Positions 8,104 to 16,098 of a DNA stretch of 64,000 nt are shown piece after piece (positions within the stretch are counted from its first letter, which is position 1; the number at the start of each line of letters is the position of its first letter). The DNA comes from Olavius algarvensis associated proteobacterium Delta 3. GTDB lineage: Bacteria; Desulfobacterota; Desulfobacteria; Desulfobacterales; CAFBRK01. Under the pieces are notes generated by a model that saw only the letters and a program-made list of their open reading frames with translations, was not told the DNA's origin and searched no databases. The stretch is from positions 1 to 64,000 of the forward strand of contig CAFBRK010000029.1 in assembly GCA_903231505.1 (NCBI GenBank), read 5' to 3'. Position numbers and translations under genes: made by a program.

Positions 8104-10521
8104 CTATGCGGTTTTTTTTGTCAACGGAATCGGCTTGGGATGTTCAGATGCCTCTTGGCGTTTATAGGCGGCCGCGGATGATGCAAGTTGTGCCGACACC
8201 CGGATCGCCTTGAGCCCCTGGACCCCGGGGAGTTCATCCAGATCCAGCTGTTCGGCATCATCTTCCAGGTAGCCCTCGCCGGCAAGAAATCTGATGTGAC
8301 GAAGCATTTCCTCGGCTTCCTGGGGGCTGGTGTAAACAATCGCGATTTTCCCGGGCTGTGTCAGGCGCTCGACGCCATTGCCGATGGTTGCCTTGTCAAT
8401 GCGGGATTTAATGATTTCATTTCGAACATCGTAGGCACCGTCCACATCAAAGCGTTTTTCATCGTATCGAAACCGGATATTGGTCGGAGTGTCCTGCACC
8501 AGAATCAGATGCGCCATTTCGAGGGGGACCTTGAGAGATGGTTTCAATTCTTCAGCCAATCGTGCGATACCGACCGCCGTCTGGATTTGCCACAGGCGCA
8601 AATTCTTCAGATAAAGATCACTGAAACCTCCTTCTTCCACGATCGACTCGCCGGCATAAATCAGATAATCAACCCCATCTGTACGATGTCTTTCGTAGTA
8701 ATGGGGAAAAAGCGCCTGGATGTTCTCTTCTTCCTGGTCCAGATAAGCGGTGATCCTGCCGTTGAGAATCGACACGCTGTCTTCAAATTCTTTCCTGAGG
8801 CGGTAGATGGCCCCAAGGGTTGGATCCAGCGCGTCGCGGTATGTCTCGATGGCCTGTTTCGTAGCGGGGCCGAAGGATTCCAGAAGTGGAAAATGGGTTT
8901 CGATCTCTGACTGGAGAAACTGAACCGTTGCCAGTTCATCACCGCTTTCCATGCCGCTCCGCAGTCTTGCCAGTCTGTCGCTAATCCGGTTGTCGAGTTC
9001 CCCGAGAATGAGCAACGAGTGTTCTCCAGCGGCATGCCGGACAACCTCCAACGCTAATTCCAACTGTTTGCTCAGGTCTGCGGCAATGGCGAGATTGCGG
9101 GCGCTGGTCGATCCCCGGATATCGGAAATGCCATACAACGGGTACACATCCCTGAAAACGATATCCTCCATTTCCGAAACCTGCCCCATACGAAGCCTCT
9201 CGAAGTGATGGAGAGCGGCGTGACGAAACCGCCACTCGACAGAGGGGTGAATGGCAGTACACTTTTCCTTGATGGTCGCCTGGATGCTGCTTTCCAGGTC
9301 ATCCAGGGCTTTCTTCACCGCCATGGCAAACAGGGGTTGTATCCACTCCACCAGCATACTGTCCATGGGGCGGAAATCTCCCGGTTCCGGCGTGGCCATA
9401 TCCAGCGTGCCGATGCAGGTACCTTTGTGGACCAGAGGCACGATCATCATGGATCGAACTCCGCCGGGAGCCATGCCCTCCGTGTCATGCTTGAACCAGG
9501 AATCTTCGTGTTTGTCGGGTATACGGATGGTTCGCTGATCCACGGTGGCGGTTTGATACGGGCTGCCTGAAAACCGCTCCATGGGAACATGGGTCGTATC
9601 TGAAAAGATGCAGCGGTGTTCCATGTTCGAGCCGGAGTTGAGCAGCAATACCTGACCGTTGTGCAAGGCGGCGATTCCGGCAATCAGGTCGGGTTTCCGA
9701 AAGAGGGTCCGAAGGCGATCCTGGAGTTTCAGAAAGCTGGATGTCGACACCAGTGAATCCAGGTCGATCAGATCTCTCGACAGTTCCGTGATCAACTCCG
9801 ATTCGGTCACTTCCACCGCCCTGAATACCGTCAGCCCGTTCAAGCTAAAATTTTCAGGCGGTAGAATCTGTTTCAACATTTCAGGTTCGGCCAATTTCTC
9901 CTGAACGAGGTGAAGCTGGGACTTGTCGAGAGACGGTAAGTTACCTTCCGTTCTGATGTCGACAAATCGATAATCGGTGAACATGCGGTATATTCTGTCT
10001 AGCCCCGTGTTCGGGTCCGGTACAATGTGAATCATCGAATGATCAAAATCCTGACGGATGCCGTAAACTGTCTCCAGGATGAACAGATAAGCCTGGAGGG
10101 CCCGGCTCCGATGGATATCTTCGCCATCCAGTTTTATTCGACCCTTGTATGAATCGTCCGATTCCAGAAATAACCGGCGAAAGCTGGCGGAGGTGTAGAC
10201 GGGCTTCAATGAAAAGGGAATTACCGCCGCCACGGCCTCGTTCTCACCCTGAAACGAGGAGAGGACAAATCGGAGCAGGTCCTCTATGGTGCGTCGGTGC
10301 TTTCCGGTAATGGCCGATTCATCGACCGGATCGCCCATTGAGGCGATCTCTTCCATGCAATGGCGCAGTTGTGTCTCGTCAAGAAGCCCTCCCCGGTCGG
10401 ATGCCGAAAGAATGTCGTCCATGTGACGCAACAGGGGAGAAAAGCTGATCCGACCGCGAAACGGGTAGTCGCTGAGCAAATCCGTCATGGTAAGCCTCCT
10501 GACCTCGTAATCTTGATTCAA
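8104..10521 (-). CDS. Large GAF-domain protein of unknown function
   Basis: An 805-residue cytoplasmic protein with no signal peptide or membrane helix. A GAF sensor domain spans roughly residues 245-405 and includes MMIVPLVHKGTCIGTLDMATPEPGDF, the usual GAF 'vPl...g..iGvl.l' core. The motif RDVYPLYGISDIRGSTSARN (near 455-475) resembles nucleotide-cyclase-like 'DIRGST' text, but catalytic metal residues could not be confirmed. The rest is helical. No kinase, GGDEF or HTH domain is seen, so it may be a stand-alone sensor or scaffold. The gene starts after a GGAGG-like site and is flanked upstream by a dispersed repeat. Confidence 0.75.
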   Translation of the reverse strand: MNQDYEVRRLTMTDLLSDYPFRGRISFSPLLRHMDDILSASDRGGLLDETQLRHCMEEIASMGDPVDESAITGKHRRTIEDLLRFVLSSFQGENEAVAAVIPFSLKPVYTSASFRRLFLESDDSYKGRIKLDGEDIHRSRALQAYLFILETVYGIRQDFDHSMIHIVPDPNTGLDRIYRMFTDYRFVDIRTEGNLPSLDKSQLHLVQEKLAEPEMLKQILPPENFSLNGLTVFRAVEVTESELITELSRDLIDLDSLVSTSSFLKLQDRLRTLFRKPDLIAGIAALHNGQVLLLNSGSNMEHRCIFSDTTHVPMERFSGSPYQTATVDQRTIRIPDKHEDSWFKHDTEGMAPGGVRSMMIVPLVHKGTCIGTLDMATPEPGDFRPMDSMLVEWIQPLFAMAVKKALDDLESSIQATIKEKCTAIHPSVEWRFRHAALHHFERLRMGQVSEMEDIVFRDVYPLYGISDIRGSTSARNLAIAADLSKQLELALEVVRHAAGEHSLLILGELDNRISDRLARLRSGMESGDELATVQFLQSEIETHFPLLESFGPATKQAIETYRDALDPTLGAIYRLRKEFEDSVSILNGRITAYLDQEEENIQALFPHYYERHRTDGVDYLIYAGESIVEEGGFSDLYLKNLRLWQIQTAVGIARLAEELKPSLKVPLEMAHLILVQDTPTNIRFRYDEKRFDVDGAYDVRNEIIKSRIDKATIGNGVERLTQPGKIAIVYTSPQEAEEMLRHIRFLAGEGYLEDDAEQLDLDELPGVQGLKAIRVSAQLASSAAAYKRQEASEHPKPIPLTKKTA

Positions 10522-10535
10522 AACAACTGAACTAA

Positions 10536-10842
10536 AGTGGTTGTCCTAAATATGTTCCGTTTGCAGACATATGGAAACGATGACCGCAGAGTCGCAGAGG
10601 ACGCAAATGAACTGTATTTTTCCCCGAATCCCTGAGAGGGGGATTCGGGGAAAGAGCCCCGGCAGCATATTGAATTTATATGTATTTTTCCAGACCACCG
10701 CTTTGCATTTCGCCCTCTATGTCCTGAGACTCTCGAAGGGCAGGGAGATGCAAAATTAAAATCACCTCTGCGACCTCTGCGCCCTTGCGGTGATAGGTGG
10801 ATCGTAAAATGAATCGGAACGCAATTCCGGAAATCGCTATAA
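10536..10842. repeat. Dispersed repeat family 1, copy A (full length)
   Basis: The left end AGTGGTTGTCCTAAATATGT (10536-10555) and the right end GAATCGGAACGCAATTCCGG (10811-10830) recur at 56151-56216 (left only) and 58421-58548 (both ends). Inside, CCGCAGAGTCGCAGAGGACG (10583-10602) faces a CCTCTGCGACCTCTGCG-type arm (10764-10790), forming a large imperfect inverted repeat. A perfect stem CCCCGAATCCC/GGGATTCGGGG lies near 10622-10650. No protein is encoded, so it is a non-autonomous or relic element. Confidence 0.8.
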
Positions 10843-10927
10843 TCTTCCAAAATATGCATGATTCCGAAAAACGCCAGCTTTCCGGCTATCCGGGAGCATC
10901 AATAGAGATTTTTGGAAGGATCCGGTG

Positions 10928-11676
10928 CTACTGGACGTGCGTATAGATTTTTCGACAGAATCGACCGATCACCGGAGTGCCGGCACCGTGGCGAATCGCA
11001 CGGAAAACAGCCTCCCGGTCTTCAATGACGCTGCCCGCCAGAAGCTGTACCGGCAGGTGATGGAACGCCTCCGGTGCCATCGGCGTGGACGGTCCCACTA
11101 TGGCGGTTTTAACCGAGGGGCCGATAGCCTTTATAACCGATTCGGTTGTATTGTTGAGGATGGAGGATGCGGTGAGAATCAGCGCTTCCGCCCAATCGTC
11201 TATTTTCTGATAAAATCGGTGTTTGTCCCCAATCTTTTTACCCTGATCGAGAATTTCCAGTTCCGCGCCCACCGATTCAATGCGTTTGGCGAGGGGGGGA
11301 AAATATCCGACCATGGCAACCCGGGCGCCTTTGCGGATGCCCAGTTTCCGAAACATCACGGTATTGTCGGGGTCGATCGACATGTCCTGGACAGAATCAG
11401 CGTTCAATGCGTTGATCAGGGCAAGGGCCATGCTGCGTTTCAGGGGGGACTCGGATCGGATGTCGCCCAGAAGAGAACGGGCGCTCTCACCTTCGACATT
11501 CCGGTACGTATCCGGGCCGACAAAGGATTGGCCGGATTCGGTCCAGGTGTAGGCGATGCCCCCCCGCCACCGGATACGGCCACAGCCGTGTAGGCCAGGC
11601 CGATACACACTTGCTCGATAGTGTTCTGTTCCGCCCGTTCCCGAAACACCTCATATAATCGTTGATTGAGTTTCAT
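10928..11676 (-). pseudogene. DUF4213/DUF364 protein, frameshifted in a poly-G tract
   Basis: Residues from an ATG at 11676 read MKLNQRLYEVFRERAEQ... EQVCIGLAYTAVAVSGG, an N-terminal DUF4213 domain. The matching continuation GIAYTWTESGQSFVG... and the DUF364 domain (VAMVGYFPPLAKRI, then LILTASSILNNTT and AIVGPSTPMAPEA) are in another frame. The switch falls in a run of seven G on the coding strand (11559-11565); eight would restore one frame. The family is linked to metal chelation or transport and is about 250 residues long. Either a slipped homopolymer (sequencing or biological) or a dead gene. Confidence 0.75.
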
Positions 11677-11774
11677 GCGCCCGTGGATGCCGTTGGCGGC
11701 CCGTTTAGCGCCGTGGTTCCGGGTACCCATGGTCGCTACCGGTGCCCAATTTTTAAGGTCGCTTTCTGTCTACG

Positions 11775-12374
11775 CTATGATTTCGGGTAGTCCGCAATAT
11801 TGGGTGTAATGGACTTTCCAAGCCAATCAATGCATTTTCCGAGGTGCCGCATGTTCGCCATGCCTTCTTCGTCTTCCAGCACTTCTCCTTTGTCCAAACC
11901 GTAGCCCATGTTCCAATAGGTGGAGCCGGGAAGGATCATCCGTGACATTTGAAACATATGGTTAATCGTGTCATACGCGTGGGTGGCACCGCCACGGCGG
12001 ACGGCCACCACAGCTGCCCCAATTTTACCGGAAAACGCGTGATCATTCGCATAGGCGACATATCCCGCCCTTTCGATCAGTGCCTTCAAATCAGAGGAGA
12101 CCGCTGCAAAATACGTGGGCGACCCAAGGATCATCGCGTTGGCGTTTCGCATTTTTGCGAACATATCGTTGAATACGTCTTTTTTCACCGAGCATTCATT
12201 GTCTTTGTTTTCAAAACATTTCTCACACGCGATGCAACCGCGTATCGCGGTTCCGCCAACCTTTACCAACTCAGTCTCCCAGCCGGCGTCTTGCAGTTCA
12301 CGGAGTACCTCTTTAAGAAGAATCTCCGTGTTTCCGCCCTTCCGTGGACTTCCGTTGATGGCCACTGCGTACAT
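11775..12374 (-). CDS. Iron-sulfur flavoprotein / NADPH-dependent FMN reductase family
   Basis: A 199-residue flavodoxin-fold protein. The FMN phosphate loop is GSPRKGGNT (8-16), and GSPTYFAAVSSDLKALIERAG carries the second FMN-contact region. Cys47, Cys50, Cys53 and Cys61 (CIACEKC...C) match the compact cysteine motif of archaeal-type iron-sulfur flavoproteins, so a 4Fe-4S cluster besides FMN is likely. Such proteins pass electrons from ferredoxin to acceptors including oxygen or quinones in anaerobes. The gene is single, on the minus strand. Confidence 0.88.
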   Translation of the reverse strand: MYAVAINGSPRKGGNTEILLKEVLRELQDAGWETELVKVGGTAIRGCIACEKCFENKDNECSVKKDVFNDMFAKMRNANAMILGSPTYFAAVSSDLKALIERAGYVAYANDHAFSGKIGAAVVAVRRGGATHAYDTINHMFQMSRMILPGSTYWNMGYGLDKGEVLEDEEGMANMRHLGKCIDWLGKSITPNIADYPKS

Positions 12375-12486
12375 ATTAATCCTCCATATTATAGTATCAG
12401 AACAAATGGTTTTGCATTTATAGCAAGGGGCATGTCCGGCAAGGTGAAAATACCGGCAAAAGTGAGATGGGCGTCACGATGAACAT

Positions 12487-13179
12487 CTATCGTATCACGG
12501 GATACTTCATTTTGGACCATTCCTTAATACCGTATCGCAGGTTGATGATCCTCTTGAACCCATTGTCAGCAAGAATTTTGGACGCGACGGTACTGCGGTT
12601 TCCTGTGGCGCAATAGATAAAGATGTCGCTGTTTTTGTATCGCGCGAGCTCATGGATCCGTTTGTGCAGTTCCTGAACAGGGATAAGAACGGCATCCTTC
12701 AAATGGCCGCGTTTGAATTCCGCGGGGGTTCGAACATCAAGAATAAGCGGTTTCACGTCAGCGATGAATTCGGCGGCTTCTTTGGAGGTGACCGCCCTGT
12801 AGTTCGGCTGACGGTACTCGATGACCTCAATCCGTCCGGTGGCATGCCCCAGTGAAAACGGATATATGCCCGTGTTTTTCATTTTGAAATAGGGCGCTTT
12901 GCTTAGATCCGTGCCTATCCGTTGCTCAATAGACAGAGCGGGTATCGACAGGACCGGGTCGCCGATGGATGGAGCAAGGACAAACTTGATATAGTCACCA
13001 CGGTATACGGTCAGGTGTATGTTTTCGGCGCTGGTGTTGATGTCCAGTATCCGATACCCATTCTGAAGGTATCCCGAAACCGGTTCTAACGGGGCAGGCG
13101 ATGTTGTCGAGGCGAATATCCCATGGGGTACACCGATCACCAGTATGATGCTCAAACCGAGAAACAGTAACTTTTTCAT
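12487..13179 (-). CDS. Exported rhodanese-domain protein with N-terminal cupredoxin-like domain
   Basis: Start taken at 13179, where an AGGGAG site precedes MKKLLFLGLSIILVIG, a clear signal peptide cleaved near Ala23. Residues ~40-120 are beta-rich (VYRGDYIKFVL, MKNTGIYPFSLG) like a cupredoxin-type module without visible copper ligands. The C-terminal ~100 residues are a rhodanese domain: LILDVRTPAEFKRGHL and the active-site loop YCATGNRST with Cys190. It should act in the periplasm on sulfane sulfur. The 230-residue length is intact. Confidence 0.85.
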   Translation of the reverse strand: MKKLLFLGLSIILVIGVPHGIFASTTSPAPLEPVSGYLQNGYRILDINTSAENIHLTVYRGDYIKFVLAPSIGDPVLSIPALSIEQRIGTDLSKAPYFKMKNTGIYPFSLGHATGRIEVIEYRQPNYRAVTSKEAAEFIADVKPLILDVRTPAEFKRGHLKDAVLIPVQELHKRIHELARYKNSDIFIYCATGNRSTVASKILADNGFKRIINLRYGIKEWSKMKYPVIR

Positions 13180-13242
13180 GCCAACAATCTCCCTGTGAAC
13201 CACCGGTAAATATCGCGGCACCGCCGCAGCATACGATTCTGT

Positions 13243-13539
13243 TTAGCAAATGGTTGAAACGATGTCATGCGCTTTGTCATCCATAATGGCTTGCCCCCGG
13301 CCGGACTCAAAGCGGATGAACTGATCGAGATCGTAAATCTCCGTGCCGATCTCTTCGCCGGGTAGAAGGCTCATCACCACAAGTCGGCTGTGTTCGGCCG
13401 TGTTTAAAACTTTCCGAAAATTGTCATTCTGCATCGTTGCTTTTTCAATGTTGATAACGTATCCAGATCCCGGACCTTGGGTGTGGTTTCGGAACGGAAT
13501 TCTGACTATCGCGATAGCTGCCAGTTTGGTTGATATCAT
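13243..13539 (-). pseudogene. Truncated cupin-domain protein
   Basis: The reading GYVINIEKATMQNDNFRKVL... LVVMSLLPGEEIGTEIYDLDQFIRFESGRGQAIMD matches the first half of small cupin proteins whose metal motif is 'G.EIG.EvHdLDQFIRfE.G.G'. The usual His before DLDQ is Tyr here, and the second half (the 'VPAGT.HN' strand) is missing because a stop follows HDIVSTIC. The family is normally about 110-125 residues. Probably a decayed gene; it lies just upstream of the rhodanese gene. Confidence 0.6.
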
Positions 13540-13786
13540 GTTGTCGACCGTTACCGGTGATTGCAGAGCCCATAGACCACGGTTTAGGAGTAAGAACCGG
13601 CCTGGGGTCTGTCAAGAGATATGAACGGACCGGGGGGACGGGCAGAGGTTGAGGGCGCCCCTTGTTTTAGAGGTTTCCCTGAAAAACTGATGTGGTTCTT
13701 GTGCCATTTCGCTGTCGGCAAATTCCGATCCATTTATGAGGCAGCACGGAGGAACGTCGGATGGTTTCATCGTGATGGAGAACCCA

Positions 13787-14425
13787 TCATTTCATATAGG
13801 CCACCGCTCGAACCGGTGAACCATCTGCGTTTTCAAAGTTCAACGGAAAGCATGAAAAGAGAAACTGATTGAAGGGCAATGTGTCGAGGTTGGCCAGATT
13901 CTCTATGATAATCGTATCGTTTCGCAAAAATACCTTGTGTATGGGAAAGTCCTCAGCATCCGCCTCATCGGCGGAAATCGTATCGAACCCGAAGCCCTTT
14001 AATCCGAAGCGGCATAGCCACTGCGCTGCTTCAAGAGACAAAACCGGATAATTCGAAAAATATTTCTCGGTCTCCCAATACCGGCTCCAACCCGTATGTA
14101 TCAGTAAAAATTCAACCTTCCGAATCGCGTCCTGATGGGGCTCTAACTGGCTAAGACGAATCGTCTTGTTTTTGGCATCGGCCAGTTTCAGCAAACATGC
14201 GTTTCCGAAAAAATGTTCAAACGGCAACATGTCCAGAGTCTTGGCGCCTTTTAGAAGATGAGCCGGAGCGTCCACATGGGTTCCCGTGTGCGAATACAGG
14301 GTTATCTTTTTTTCCAGAAAACCCATGTCATCAATGGAACATCCCGTTTCGAATACCGGTGGTTCCGTGCCCGGATAGACCGGCATTTTCGGTGAAATGG
14401 GATGAGATAAATCGATGACGTTCAT
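13787..14425 (-). CDS. Cyclase/kynurenine-formamidase family metal hydrolase
   Basis: A 212-residue protein counted from Met at 14425, where MNVIDLSHPIS matches the family's usual beginning; an in-frame start at 14509 would add 28 atypical residues. The metal-binding motif HTGTHVDAPAH (His46, His50, Asp52, His56) is complete, and GFDTISADEADAED plus the closing SPVRAVAYM are family-like. Members hydrolyse N-formylkynurenine or related amide/lactone substrates using Mn or Zn. The substrate here is unknown and no tryptophan-catabolism genes lie nearby. Confidence 0.85.
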   Translation of the reverse strand: MNVIDLSHPISPKMPVYPGTEPPVFETGCSIDDMGFLEKKITLYSHTGTHVDAPAHLLKGAKTLDMLPFEHFFGNACLLKLADAKNKTIRLSQLEPHQDAIRKVEFLLIHTGWSRYWETEKYFSNYPVLSLEAAQWLCRFGLKGFGFDTISADEADAEDFPIHKVFLRNDTIIIENLANLDTLPFNQFLFSCFPLNFENADGSPVRAVAYMK

Positions 14426-14563
14426 GTTTGCATCAATAGTGGGACCTTTAGCCCGAACATTGCATCGCGGATTCAACGAACAAGTGCAACGATCCGGGTT
14501 AGAGTGCACAACGATGAATCCAACGGTGAGCTCGAGGGAAAATAACCAGGAGCCAGGAGAATA

Positions 14564-15280
14564 TCATTTATTCCTTGAAATAAAGATCCCTGGCTGAGCT
14601 CCCCTCGAAACCGTTGCTCGATAGCGCCTGAATTTTTTCTCTGTTACCTCGTTGTAAATGGCTTTCGGCTTGCCTAACGCGGCGGCCCAGATCTGATTTC
14701 CGTAGTCGAAGTGCTACCATTCGTCATCGTCATAGCGAAAGTCGGCCTTGGTCAGAGCTTCACGAAGAAGTCTTCGGTTATCACGAGCCGTTTCATTTTC
14801 TCCATGATGTTCGAAGTAGAGCGCGGCCGCCTCCGGTCCGAAGTGATCGAAGTCGGTACCCATATCGAGTTCAGCACCACTGACATCGACCAAGGTCAAA
14901 TCAACCGAGCCGCCCGTAGCGTGAATAGGGATTATATTCGGGTCCGTGGCGACAGTAACAAAGGTGCCCACTTGCTCAAGAAGCTGCTCTTCGGTCCAAC
15001 CCTGATGCTCAGACGCCATCTCTTTCCAATATTTCATGTAAATCTTGTTCTGCACTTCACGAGGACGCCAGCCGTCCCAGATTTTGAAGTTCAAGGGGGA
15101 AAGATCGTCGCGCAGGGCTGCGAGCAGCTCTGCGACCGTCTTACGAAGATGCATATCAGGGTTATCCGAGAGCCCGTCGTTGTAATATGCCGGTTCCAGC
15201 TCGAAGCCGTAATCGGTAAGATCGACGAGCGGATCGTTTGACTCTTCGATGGGAATGTGTTCGTACTTTAAAAGGGTCAT
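14564..15280 (-). pseudogene. D-Ala-D-Ala dipeptidase (VanX family) with in-frame TAG in the active site
   Basis: The 188 residues up to the first stop match VanX/M15D peptidases: DGWRPREVQ (Arg72), metal ligands His120 and Asp127 in IHATGGSVDLTL, and ...DDDEW at the end. The family sequence continues 'EWWHFDYGNQ'. Here the second Trp codon is TAG (14714-14716), and the same frame goes on as HFDYGNQIWAAALGKPKAI to a TGA at 14564. Stopping at TAG loses the third zinc ligand (His of EWWH), so the truncated product should be inactive. Nonsense mutation, sequencing error or UAG read-through are possible. Confidence 0.85.
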
Positions 15281-15402
15281 CTGTGTTGGCCGCTCGGCAT
15301 CAGTCGCCCCGTCTAAAACTCAGGTTGTCCAACCGATGGAGTCCACCGACATTCGTGCATCGTCGATCTTCTTCCCGGTGAAGCCCGAAAGCTGATTTAT
15401 AA

Positions 15403-15783
15403 TTAATTTTCCGGGCGCCTCGGGACTGCTTCGTATACAAAATCAAACGCGTCACAAGCTGGACCACCAATCAAGTATAGGTAATAGACAAAATTTTCAA
15501 CTGAATTATGGTGACCAGGCTGGGGATTATAAGTAAAACCTATGGACACAAACGCAACTAAAGCAACCAGGTTCAACAGTTCGACGAGACGATTCATAAA
15601 CATCGAAACCTTAACGGCTAATGAAAGTATGAACCAGACAAAAACCGTGATCGTAAATTTCAGATTGATCACCCAGGATTGATCATCTGAAAAAATAAAT
15701 ACATACGCAAAGAAGATGGATATATACATCAATATATATATCAATCCGACCGCTTGCCTTAGTCGACGGATTTTAAGAGGCAT
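15403..15783 (-). CDS. Small integral membrane protein, unknown
   Basis: I do not recognise the family. The 126-residue product has an N-terminal basic stretch, then three hydrophobic helices (about residues 13-31, 38-58 and 66-84), and a soluble tail FTYNPQPGHHNSVENFVYY with a last, weaker hydrophobic segment. It lies alone on the minus strand between the broken VanX gene and a hydrolase remnant; local gene decay means it may not be functional. Confidence 0.5.
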   Translation of the reverse strand: MPLKIRRLRQAVGLIYILMYISIFFAYVFIFSDDQSWVINLKFTITVFVWFILSLAVKVSMFMNRLVELLNLVALVAFVSIGFTYNPQPGHHNSVENFVYYLYLIGGPACDAFDFVYEAVPRRPEN

Positions 15784-15858
15784 TTTCCACCTCGTTATTT
15801 TATCGCAGAACGTCGCGAATTAACCTCGCGGCTGTTTGCGTTGGCTGAATTCGTCTTG

Positions 15859-16080
15859 TTATGTGATGTCTTCGTTCAAAAGAAACGGACGGATTGTTTC
15901 AATAAGGCGATCTGGCTGCTCTTCGATCACCAAATGTCCGGCATCTGGAATGACATGCTGAAAAAAAGGCGAACCCCAGGGGGATACCGCAACCGGATCG
16001 ATAAGCACGATTTTTTCGAACTTGCGTTCGCTGATGAGGTGCGTTCGAAGTACCGTGGTACCTCCAAAGTCATGGCCCAC
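15859..16080 (-). pseudogene. Alpha/beta-hydrolase remnant with internal deletion
   Basis: VVGHDFGGTTVLRTHLI is an Asp-nucleophile elbow of the haloalkane-dehalogenase type, and IPDAGHLVIEEQPDRLIETIRPFL is the catalytic-His C-terminus of the same fold. They are joined by only ~30 residues (VAVSPWGSPFFQHV), so the cap domain is gone, and nothing before the elbow is present. Roughly 75 of ~290 residues remain. The frame runs on from the end of the MerB-like gene upstream. A dead gene scrap. Confidence 0.65.
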
Positions 16081-16098
16081 GACAGCAGGAGTCTCAAG

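Noticed and set aside
8188..8910. Plus-strand 240-codon frame
   Set aside because: Shadow of the GAF-protein gene, which has a recognisable domain on the other strand.
10518..10859. Minus-strand 113-codon frame
   Set aside because: It lies over a dispersed repeat, has Arg/Ser-rich composition and no recognisable domain.
15805..15846. attC-like GCCAAC...GTTCTGC near the small membrane-protein gene
   Set aside because: Only a CGCGA/TCGCG stem pairs and cores are off consensus; too short to support.
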